15,647 bases of DNA from the NCBI GenBank assembly GCA_012027055.1, contig VEPF01000296.1, positions 1-15,647 on the forward strand, written 5' to 3'. Below are positions 1 through 6,691 of this stretch, in pieces; the first letter of the stretch is position 1; every line of letters begins with the position of its first letter. The position numbers and the translations under genes are program-made. The notes beneath the pieces were generated by a model. That model saw only the letters and a program-made list of their open reading frames with translations. It was not told the DNA's origin and searched no databases. The stretch is from Gemmatimonadota bacterium. GTDB taxonomy: Bacteria; Gemmatimonadota; Gemmatimonadetes; Longimicrobiales; RSA9.

Positions 1-3000
1 ACCCGGGCGGCTTCACCCTCGCCGCCTCGCCGCCCGCGGCGTCGCTCAAGCCGGGAGAGCGCACCACTGCCACCGTCACGGTCACGCGCACCGGCAAGTT
101 CACGGGCGCAGTCTCGCTCCGGGTCGATGGCGCACCTGCGGGTGTGACGCCGACGCTCTCGCCGGCCTCGCTCCCGGCGGGCTCGACCTCCGCCGGCCTC
201 GGCATTGCCACCGCGGGCACGACGGCTGCGGGGACTTACATCCTGACCATCGTCGGCTCCGCCAGCGGCCAGGCGGACCGGACCGCGCCCTTCACGCTCA
301 CGGTGACGGGCCCCGGCCGCTTCGCGCTGGCGCTGAATCCCACGGCGCTATCCGTGCAGCAGATCAAGTCGGGCAACGTAGCCGTGACCATTGCCCGGAC
401 CGCACCCTTCGCCGATGCGGTCGCACTCACCATCGAGGGCGCACCCGCGGGCGTGACCGGCGCGTTCGCGCCGGCCACGGTTCCGGCCGGCACCACCGCC
501 GCCACGCTCACCCTGACCGTGGCGGCGGGCGCGGCGCCCGGCACGTACCCGCTGACGGTGCGCGGGACTGGTACGGGGGTGGCGGCGCAGACGGCCACGG
601 TCACCCTCACCGTGACCGCGGACCCCGGCAGCTTCACGCTCGCCCTGAACCCGACCGCCGACTCCATCAAGCAGGGGCGGCGCGACTCCGTGACGGTTAC
701 CATCGCGCGGGTGGCGCCCTTCACCGGCGCGGTGGCGCTCGCGGTAACCGGCGCGCCAGCGGGCGTTACCGCCAGCTTCAATCCGGCTGCGATCGCGGCC
801 GGCGCCACGACCAGCAGGCTTGCGCTGGACGTCGGTGCGGGTGCCGCTCCGGGCACTTACCAGTTGAGCGTGCAGGGAACCGCGACCGGGCTGACCACGC
901 AGTCGGCCACGCTCGCGCTCACCGTCGTGCCGGATCCCGGCAGCTTCACGATCGCGCTGCAGCCCGCCGTCGATTCCATCCAGGTGGGCCGGCGCGATTC
1001 GGTGACCGTCACCATCGCCCGGGTCGCGCCGTTCACGGGCGCGGTGGCGCTCGCGGTGACCGGCGCGCCGGCGGGCGTCACCGCCAGCTTCGCCCCGGCG
1101 TCGGTCCCCGCGGGCAGTATCACCGGCAAGCTCGTGCTGGGCGTCGGCACGGCCGCTGCGCCGGGTACCTATCAGCTGACCGTGCAGGGAACCGCCGCCG
1201 GCCTGCCCGTGCAGTCGGCGACGCTCGCGCTCACCATCAAGCCCTGCTGCACCATCGCGCTCAGCACCGGCACCCTCTCCGTCCCGCAGGGCCAGTCCGG
1301 CAACGTGACCGTGACCCTGACGCGCGTGGCGCCGTTCACCGGGGCCGTGGCGCTCACCCTGAACAACATCCCGGCCTGGGGGAACTGGCATTTCGCCCCG
1401 TCCACCATTCCGGCCGGAAGCACTACCAGCACGTTGACCGTGGGCGCGGGCGCCACCACCGTCCCTGGCACCTACACGCTCACCGTCCGCGGCACCGCGG
1501 CCGGGTGTCCCGATGCCACCGCGACGCTCACCTTCACGGTCACCTCCGTGGGTGGCATCACCGTCAATACTACGCCGGTCTCGGTACGGCAGGGCCAGAA
1601 CGGGACCACCCCGATCACGATCGGGCGGGTCGCGCCCTTCGGGGGCGCCGTGTCTCTCACCGCCGAGAACCTGCCCGCGGGCGTGACCGCGGCCTTCAAC
1701 CCGGCCCTGGTCGAGCTCGGCGCGACTACCTCGCAGCTGACCTTCAGCGCGCTGGCGACCGTGCCGGTCGGGAGCTACCAGGTCACGATCCGCGCGGCCG
1801 GGACCGGCCTCCCGGCCGGCACCGCCACGCAGACACTCAACGTCACCGCCCCGCCCGCGCCCAACATCACGTTCCGGTTCTGCGACCCGGCGAACCAGCC
1901 GGTATGGATGGGCTACCAGAGCGGCACGGATCAGTGGACGCAGGTGGCAGGCAGCGACGGTAGCTTCCCGATCCCCATTCCGGACAGCAAGGGCGGCATC
2001 GCATTCGTCACCCCGTGGGGAGGCGGGGGTGGCTATAGCATCATCATGTTCCTGGGCACGCGCGAGGAACTGATCGAAGCCGGCGCCGCGAGCTGTTCCG
2101 TTTCCGAGCCCTCCAAGCGCCTGACGGGCAGCGTTGCCGGGCTGGCGTCGAATGACGAGGTGGTCATCGCGGTCGGGAACGGTTGGGGCGAGGTGGTGAC
2201 GGGGGCGCCCCCGAATTACGCCATTCCCAACGCGAGTCTGGGCACGCGGGACCTGTTCGCAGCCCGGGTCAGGTACACCACCCCGGAACCGCTCCCGTCC
2301 ATCATCATCAGGCGCGACACGAATTATCCCGCCGGCGGGGTGATTCCGCTGCTCGCCTTCGGGTCCGCGGCGCCCTTCGCTCCCACGCCACAGCCGGTCA
2401 CGACCGCGAATCTCGGCAACGATCAGCTGTACCTGGAGGAGAGCTACATCACCGCCAACGGCACGATCGGCTACGTTCCGCTCCGGATGATCCCGGCGAG
2501 CGGCACCTACATGGTGATACCGCCGGCCCAGGCCAGAGCGGGCGAGGTCTACGGCCTGCGCCTGGACGCGCGCGCGACCTACGCCTCACCCTCGAGGCGC
2601 GTGGTGCACGGCACCTTCAGCGCCGCCACGGCGCAGTCGTTCACCCTGGGGCCGGCCATGGCTGTCCCGACCACGTTCACGCTCCAGGCCGCCCCGTTCT
2701 ACCAGGTGCGGGTGAAGGTCACGCTCCCGGCTGAATACGACAAGGCGGTGCAGGGAGAGTACGACCAGGAAACGAGAGAGGGGATGTTCTACATCACCAC
2801 CGGCTACCTGGGCGGGCGCACGGTGGACATCTCGACGCCCGACCTGACCCGCGTGCCGGGCTGGCAGCCGCTCTGGGGACCGATCCAGGGTGCCCAGACG
2901 CTGCGCACATTGACGGGCTACGGCTGGACCGGCTCGAGCAGCACTCTGTACCCGGGCAACCTGACCGATGGAGAAATCACCCAGCCCGGCGTGGTCATGC

Positions 3001-3056
3001 GCAAGGCTTCTCTCCGTGACCAGGTGGTGGCACCCAGCCAGGGGCAGACGCGCTGA
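1..3056 (+). CDS. Large secreted protein with tandem Ig-like repeats (5' end missing)
   Basis: The reading frame is open from base 3, so the true start lies upstream and about 1,017 residues are visible. A GTG at 144 falls inside the first visible repeat and is not a credible start. Bases 3-1862 encode six tandem repeats of about 102-104 residues with the pattern F-x-L-A-L-x-P, VT-V-T-I-A-R-x-A-P-F-x-G-A-V-x-L, G-A-P-A-G-V-T, P-A-G-x-T-x-x-L and G-T-Y-x-L-T-V-x-G-T. This looks like an Ig-like or cadherin-like beta-sandwich array of the kind found in extracellular stalk or adhesion proteins. Bases 1863-3053 encode a roughly 400-residue C-terminal region, rich in Gly, Pro and aromatics with a beta-rich look, that I do not recognise. 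Unit 5 has adjacent cysteines (PCCTIAL) and a Trp-rich variant loop (AWGNWHF). Surface or matrix structure is likely, but no enzymatic motif is visible. A strong hairpin follows the stop. Confidence 0.85.
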   Translation, partial: PGGFTLAASPPAASLKPGERTTATVTVTRTGKFTGAVSLRVDGAPAGVTPTLSPASLPAGSTSAGLGIATAGTTAAGTYILTIVGSASGQADRTAPFTLTVTGPGRFALALNPTALSVQQIKSGNVAVTIARTAPFADAVALTIEGAPAGVTGAFAPATVPAGTTAATLTLTVAAGAAPGTYPLTVRGTGTGVAAQTATVTLTVTADPGSFTLALNPTADSIKQGRRDSVTVTIARVAPFTGAVALAVTGAPAGVTASFNPAAIAAGATTSRLALDVGAGAAPGTYQLSVQGTATGLTTQSATLALTVVPDPGSFTIALQPAVDSIQVGRRDSVTVTIARVAPFTGAVALAVTGAPAGVTASFAPASVPAGSITGKLVLGVGTAAAPGTYQLTVQGTAAGLPVQSATLALTIKPCCTIALSTGTLSVPQGQSGNVTVTLTRVAPFTGAVALTLNNIPAWGNWHFAPSTIPAGSTTSTLTVGAGATTVPGTYTLTVRGTAAGCPDATATLTFTVTSVGGITVNTTPVSVRQGQNGTTPITIGRVAPFGGAVSLTAENLPAGVTAAFNPALVELGATTSQLTFSALATVPVGSYQVTIRAAGTGLPAGTATQTLNVTAPPAPNITFRFCDPANQPVWMGYQSGTDQWTQVAGSDGSFPIPIPDSKGGIAFVTPWGGGGGYSIIMFLGTREELIEAGAASCSVSEPSKRLTGSVAGLASNDEVVIAVGNGWGEVVTGAPPNYAIPNASLGTRDLFAARVRYTTPEPLPSIIIRRDTNYPAGGVIPLLAFGSAAPFAPTPQPVTTANLGNDQLYLEESYITANGTIGYVPLRMIPASGTYMVIPPAQARAGEVYGLRLDARATYASPSRRVVHGTFSAATAQSFTLGPAMAVPTTFTLQAAPFYQVRVKVTLPAEYDKAVQGEYDQETREGMFYITTGYLGGRTVDISTPDLTRVPGWQPLWGPIQGAQTLRTLTGYGWTGSSSTLYPGNLTDGEITQPGVVMRKASLRDQVVAPSQGQTR
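3..1862 (+). repeat. Six tandem Ig-like domain-coding units
   Basis: In-frame coding repeats of about 306-312 bp. Unit starts are at about 3, 312, 624, 936, 1242 and 1551, and the array ends near 1862. Units 3 and 4 are the closest pair: codons 681-779 and 993-1091 encode the same 33 residues with 11 base differences, all synonymous. Units 5 and 6 are the most diverged. The array may continue upstream of the window. Confidence 0.85.
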
Positions 3057-3063
3057 CCGACCT

Positions 3064-3102
3064 GGCCCCTGCGCGCCGGCAGTGAGCTGGCGCGCGGGGG
3101 CC
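3064..3102 (+). terminator. Strong hairpin after the Ig-repeat gene
   Basis: Bases 3064-3080 pair with 3086-3102 to give a 17-bp stem containing two G-U wobbles, around an AGTGA loop. It starts 7 bases after the TGA of the repeat protein. The downstream tract (CGTGTTCT) has only a few T residues, so it is a hairpin terminator with a weak U-tract, as is common in high-GC genomes. It separates the repeat gene from the M48 gene cluster. Confidence 0.6.
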
Positions 3103-3119
3103 CGTGTTCTGCCCGCCCA

Positions 3120-3149
3120 TTGCCCGTGACCGCTGCGGCGGCATATCCT
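3120..3149 (+). promoter_or_regulatory. Possible sigma70-like promoter for the M48 gene cluster
   Basis: TTGCCC (3120-3125) and TATCCT (3144-3149) are separated by 18 bases, each matching four of six consensus positions. They lie just after the upstream hairpin and about 85 bases before the M48 start codon. The -10 element overlaps the left arm of the dyad at 3141-3181. The match is modest and the promoter style of this organism is unknown. Confidence 0.3.
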
Positions 3150-3181
3150 CGAACTGACCGCCCAGGCGGTCCGGGATATGC
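3141..3181 (+). promoter_or_regulatory. Nested inverted repeat in the leader of the M48 gene
   Basis: Outer arms GCATATCC (3141-3148) and GGATATGC (3174-3181) are perfect complements. Nested inside are GACCGCC (3156-3162) and GGCGGTC (3165-3171), also perfect, separated by CA. The spacers between inner and outer arms are unequal (7 and 2 bases). The structure ends 52 bases before the ATG at 3234. It could be an operator, a leader RNA structure or part of a terminator. The sequence alone does not decide. Confidence 0.4.
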
Positions 3182-3233
3182 AATCCGTCAGTACGCGATA
3201 CCTGGTGCATCCCGCGGACAGGAAGCTGGAGCC

Positions 3234-4694
3234 ATGACGACGTCTGCACTGGTCCGACGCAGCTGCCTTCCCACCCTCTTCGCCGTCCTCGCGCTCGCGG
3301 CCTGCGCCACGAATCCCGCGACCGGGCGGCGCCAGCTCTCGCTGGTGAGCGAGGCGCAGGAAATCCAGATCGGGCAGGAATCCGACCCGGCCATCACCGC
3401 CCAGATGGGCGGGGCTTACCCGGACTCCGCCGTGCAACGGTACGTGCGCGGTATCGGGCTGCGGCTGGCGGCATCCTCGGAGCGACCGAGCCTGCCCTGG
3501 TCCGTCAAGCTGCTGGACGATGACCTGGTCAACGCATTCGCACTGCCCGGTGGGTACGTCTACATCACGCGCGGCATCCTGGGCCACATGAACTCGGAGG
3601 CCGAACTGGCGGCCGTGCTGGGCCACGAGATCGGGCATGTCACCGCCCGGCACTCGGCGGCCCAGATGACCCGGGCGCAACTCGGGCAGCTCGGGCTGGG
3701 CATTGGCATGATCGTTTCCGAGACCGTGCGCAAGTACGGCCAGGCGGTCTCGACGGGCATGCAGCTCCTGTTCCTGAAGTACGGCCGCGATGATGAGCGG
3801 GAGGCGGATCAGCTCGGGTTCCGCTACATGACGAACCTGCGCTACCAGCCGCGCGGCATGACCGATGTCATGCGCATGCTGAATTCGACGTCGGCGGCGG
3901 ATCAAGCCGGCATGCCCGCCTGGCGCTCGACCCACCCTGATCCCGGCGACCGCGTGGCGGCCAACGAGCAGCGCATCGCGCAGGCCAACGCGGATTTCTC
4001 CGGCTATGCCCTCAACCGCGACGCTTTCCTGCAGCACCTCGACGGCATGGTCTACGGCGCAGACCCGCGCGCCGGTTACTTCATCGGCACGCGCTTCCTC
4101 CAGCCGACGCTGCGCTTCGAGCTCACCTTCCCCGCCGGCTGGGTTACGCAGAACGGCGCCCAGGCCGTGCAGGCCGTGAGCCCCGGGAAGGACGCCGCCC
4201 TGCAGCTGAGCTTCGCGCAGGCCGCGTCCGCGGCCGAGGCGCTGAGCAAGTTCGCTGCCGCCCAGGGCGTCACGGTCAGCGGGTCCTCCGCCCAGGCCTT
4301 GAACGGTCTGCCCGCGCGCCGCGCGGAGTTCGACATGCAGACCGAGAGCGGCGTGCTCCACGGCCTGATGCTCTTCGTCGAGTACGGCGGCAGCGTGTAC
4401 CAGGTCGTCGGCTATGCGCCGACCGCGAGCTGGTCCACCCACGCCGCCACGCTCGGCCCGGCGCTCGCCAGCTTCCGTGGTCTCGCGGATGCACGCTACC
4501 TGGACGTTGCCCCCAACCGCATCCAGATCGTGCGCTTGCCCGCGGCGATGAACTTCGGCACCTTCCTGCAGCGCTATCCGTCCTCCCTGCCCGCGGACGA
4601 GATCCGGCTGATCAACCAGGTGGCTGCCAGCGAGCAGCTGCCTGCCGGCCGGCTGCTGAAGCGGGTCACGGGCGGCCGCGTGCCGACTCAGTGA
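3234..4694 (+). CDS. M48 family zinc metalloprotease lipoprotein (BepA/LoiP-like)
   Basis: This is a 486-residue periplasmic, lipid-anchored protease. ATG 3234 is preferred because AGGAAG and GGAG lie just upstream and it opens directly into a lipoprotein signal (LFAVLALAAC, lipobox Cys about residue 24). The frame is open back to 3120 but has no signal there. HEIGH at residues 131-135 is the HExxH zinc site. The third ligand is predicted as Glu188 in the ExxxD motif (EREAD, 188-192). LPGGYVYITRGIL upstream of the site is typical of M48 proteins such as BepA, which act in outer-membrane protein quality control. The C-terminal half (from about residue 280) is an extra domain ending in a FLQRYPSSLP/INQV/LPAG pattern seen in other M48 lipoproteins. 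It is followed closely by an FKBP lipoprotein, another envelope folding factor, which supports an envelope quality-control role (inference). Confidence 0.92.
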   Translation: MTTSALVRRSCLPTLFAVLALAACATNPATGRRQLSLVSEAQEIQIGQESDPAITAQMGGAYPDSAVQRYVRGIGLRLAASSERPSLPWSVKLLDDDLVNAFALPGGYVYITRGILGHMNSEAELAAVLGHEIGHVTARHSAAQMTRAQLGQLGLGIGMIVSETVRKYGQAVSTGMQLLFLKYGRDDEREADQLGFRYMTNLRYQPRGMTDVMRMLNSTSAADQAGMPAWRSTHPDPGDRVAANEQRIAQANADFSGYALNRDAFLQHLDGMVYGADPRAGYFIGTRFLQPTLRFELTFPAGWVTQNGAQAVQAVSPGKDAALQLSFAQAASAAEALSKFAAAQGVTVSGSSAQALNGLPARRAEFDMQTESGVLHGLMLFVEYGGSVYQVVGYAPTASWSTHAATLGPALASFRGLADARYLDVAPNRIQIVRLPAAMNFGTFLQRYPSSLPADEIRLINQVAASEQLPAGRLLKRVTGGRVPTQ

Positions 4695-4732
4695 TCCGTT
4701 TCTCGCCGATCTTACTCATGCCGGAGACCAAC

Positions 4733-5239
4733 GTGACGAACAGGATGTGGCTGGCGGCGGCAGCGCTGGCGCTCGCCGCGACGGCGTGCGGCGGCGATGG
4801 CGCAGAGAAGGCGCAGCCCGCGGAAGAGCAGGCGCCTGCGCTGCCCCGGGACGCGGTCACGATCGAGACCTACGCGGACAGCCTGAACGTGGATCTCGCG
4901 AAGATGCAGCGCACCGAGACCGGGCTGTACGTGCTGGACATCAAGGAGGGCGAGGGCGCGCCGGTCCAGGCGGGTCAGACGGTGACCATGGAGTACACCG
5001 GCTGGCTGCCGAACGGACGTCGCTTCGATACCAGCGAGGGCAAGCAGCCGTACGTCTTCACGGTCGGCCGCGGCGAGGCCATCAAGGGCTGGGACCAGGG
5101 CGTGCTCGGCATGAAGGCCGGCGGCCAGCGCCGCCTCATTGTCCCGCCGCGCCTGGCCTATGGAGACGAGGGCTTCGGGGGCTACATCCCGCCATCGGCG
5201 GTGCTGGTCTTCGATCTGGTGCTGGTATCCGCGAAGTGA
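4733..5239 (+). CDS. FKBP-type peptidyl-prolyl cis-trans isomerase lipoprotein
   Basis: The protein has 168 residues and is probably a periplasmic lipoprotein catalysing proline cis-trans isomerisation during folding. GTG 4733 is chosen because GGAGA (4723-4727) sits 5 bases upstream and the product starts straight into a signal peptide ending ALAATAC. Alternatives are ATG 4718, ATG 4745 and GTG 4691, the last overlapping the stop of the M48 gene. The FKBP domain occupies about the last 110 residues with the usual marks: MEYTGW, RRFDTS, FTVGRGEAIKGWDQGV, G-x-RR-x-IVPP-x-LAYG and IPP...LVFDLVLV. The aromatic and Asp residues of the binding pocket (Y, F-D, V-I-x-x-W, Y, F) are essentially all present. 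Its stop codon overlaps the GTG of the histidine methyltransferase gene (GTGA at 5236-5239), so the two are probably translationally coupled despite acting in different compartments. Confidence 0.93.
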   Translation: MTNRMWLAAAALALAATACGGDGAEKAQPAEEQAPALPRDAVTIETYADSLNVDLAKMQRTETGLYVLDIKEGEGAPVQAGQTVTMEYTGWLPNGRRFDTSEGKQPYVFTVGRGEAIKGWDQGVLGMKAGGQRRLIVPPRLAYGDEGFGGYIPPSAVLVFDLVLVSAK

Positions 5240-6228
5240 ACCCGGGTACGGCCGGGACCGCGACGACGGCGGAAGCGAGCGGGGCAGCCAGGTCCGAGCT
5301 GCGCGCGGATGTGCTGCGCGGCCTGGCCGCCCCCGTCCGGATGCTTCCGCCCAAGTACTTCTACGACGAGCGGGGCGCCGGGCTCTTCGAGCGGATCTGC
5401 GAGCTTCCGGAGTACTACCTGACGCGCGTCGAGACCGGCATCCTCGCCGAGCGCGCCGGGGAGATTGCCGCGGCCATCGGGCCGAACGCGTGCGTCATCG
5501 AGTTCGGCAGTGGCAGCGGCCGGAAGACCCGCATCCTGCTCGGCCAGCTCGACCGGCCGGCCGCATACGTGCCGATCGACATCTCGGGCGCGCAGCTGGC
5601 GCAGTTCGCGCGTGAGTTGCGCACTGAATTCCCTGCCCTCCCCGTGCTGCCGGTCGCGGCCGACTACACAGTCGCTCCCATCCTGCCGGCAGGTATGCCG
5701 GCTCCACGGCGGACCGTGGCCTTCTTCCCCGGCTCGAGCATCGGCAACCTCGATGCCGCGGCTGCGGAGCAGTTCCTGCGCCGAGTACGTGACCTGTGCG
5801 GCGAGAGCGGGGCGCTGCTGGTGGGCGCAGACCTGCACAAGGACCCCGCGACCCTGGAGCTGGCATACAACGACCCGCAGGGCGTCACCGCGGCGTTCAA
5901 CCTGAACCTGCTCGCACGCATCAACCGGGAGTGCGGCGCGGATTTTCCGCTCGACGCTTTCGCGCACCGCGCGGTCTATGACCGGCGGCGGCAGCGCATC
6001 GAGATGCGGCTGGTATGCGGGCGCGGCTGCGAGGTGCACGTGCCGCTGGATGGCGCGGCCAGCCCGCATGCCACGTTCGCATTCGGTGCCGGGGACTACC
6101 TGATCACCGAGCACTCGCACAAGTACACGCGCGAGAGCTTCGCCGCGCTGGCCGCGCGGTCCGGCTGGTCCGTCCGGGCGTGCTGGACGGACGCGGAAGC
6201 GTGGTTCAGCGTCTGGCTGCTGGGCTAG
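5236..6228 (+). CDS. egtD: L-histidine N-alpha-methyltransferase (EgtD/EanA), hercynine synthase
   Basis: The 330-residue cytosolic enzyme is predicted to trimethylate histidine with S-adenosylmethionine to give hercynine, the first step to ergothioneine. The size matches the family (about 320). GTG 5236 overlaps the FKBP stop and places PPKYFYDERGAGLFE at the usual distance from the N-terminus. The SAM loop is EFGSGSG (residues 89-95). Histidine-site residues I recall from mycobacterial EgtD have counterparts: Tyr56 as Tyr61 in LPEYYLTR, Asn166 as Asn171 in GSSIGNL, Tyr206 as Tyr211 in AYND, and the Glu282/Ser284 pair as Glu292/Ser294 in TEHSHKY. The first three share one constant offset of five. 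No egtB lies nearby. Instead the gene is followed by sufE-like and eanB-like genes, so it probably acts as EanA of the oxygen-independent route. The symbol eanA would be equally apt. Confidence 0.93.
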   Translation: MNPGTAGTATTAEASGAARSELRADVLRGLAAPVRMLPPKYFYDERGAGLFERICELPEYYLTRVETGILAERAGEIAAAIGPNACVIEFGSGSGRKTRILLGQLDRPAAYVPIDISGAQLAQFARELRTEFPALPVLPVAADYTVAPILPAGMPAPRRTVAFFPGSSIGNLDAAAAEQFLRRVRDLCGESGALLVGADLHKDPATLELAYNDPQGVTAAFNLNLLARINRECGADFPLDAFAHRAVYDRRRQRIEMRLVCGRGCEVHVPLDGAASPHATFAFGAGDYLITEHSHKYTRESFAALAARSGWSVRACWTDAEAWFSVWLLG

Positions 6229-6229
6229 C

Positions 6230-6691
6230 ATGATGGCGGGAACGGTCCCGGCGGAATCGATCGAGAACCGGGTGCGGCGCATCGTCGCGGAGTTCTCCGC
6301 CCTGGGCGATCCCATCGACCGCTATCGTCGCCTCGCCGAGCTGGGCGAACGCATGCCGCAGCTGGAAGCGGCGCTCCGGACCGAGGAGAACCGCCTGCCG
6401 GGCTGCCAGTACGCGCTGTGGATCGCCTGTGCCTACGATCCCGGCGCCGGCGTGCTCCGGTTCTGCGCCTACAGCGATGCGCGCATCACCCGGGGACTGG
6501 CCGCGCTCATCATCGCCGTGCTGGACGGCCAGCCGCCGCGGGCCGTGGCAGACGCCCGGTTCGACTTCCTCGACACCATCGGCCTGCGCGCCCAGCTGAG
6601 CTCGCAGCGCGCGGATGGGCTGGCCGCCATGATCGCAGAGGTGCGGCGGCGGGCACGGATTCACCTGGATGGACACGCGGAGCCGGCATGA
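6230..6691 (+). CDS. SufE-like cysteine desulfurase sulfur acceptor
   Basis: This 153-residue protein carries the SufE/YgdK/CsdE fold signature: DRYRRLAELGERMP, LPGCQYALW with the persulfide-carrying Cys at residue 59, and YSDARITRGLAALI. SufE proteins accept sulfur from a cysteine desulfurase (SufS, CsdA) as a cysteine persulfide and pass it to a partner. The usual SufE serine after CQ is Tyr here. ATG 6230 starts 1 base after the stop of the methyltransferase gene, and its own TGA overlaps the ATG of the rhodanese gene (ATGA at 6688-6691), so all three are probably coupled. No cysteine desulfurase, sufB, sufC or sufD is in the window. The position suggests it feeds sulfur to the EanB-like rhodanese rather than to Fe-S cluster assembly (inference). 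Confidence 0.9.
   Translation: MMAGTVPAESIENRVRRIVAEFSALGDPIDRYRRLAELGERMPQLEAALRTEENRLPGCQYALWIACAYDPGAGVLRFCAYSDARITRGLAALIIAVLDGQPPRAVADARFDFLDTIGLRAQLSSQRADGLAAMIAEVRRRARIHLDGHAEPA

Noticed and set aside
3..1862. Regular repeats as a possible CRISPR array or satellite
   Set aside because: The periodicity is about 310 bp, in frame and protein-coding, with no short identical repeats or unique spacers.
2586..4442. Long minus-strand open frame opposite the repeat gene and M48 gene
   Set aside because: It overlaps two clear genes, is full of Arg/Gly/His low-complexity sequence typical of a high-GC antisense frame, and spans the terminator between them.
4747..5235. Upstream extension of the methyltransferase frame
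   Set aside because: The extension overlaps the FKBP gene and translates to Arg/Gly-rich sequence. The family length and N-terminal motif fit the GTG at 5236.
6418..6687. Upstream extension of the rhodanese frame
   Set aside because: It overlaps the SufE-like gene in another frame with biased composition. ATG 6688 fits the rhodanese N-terminus.
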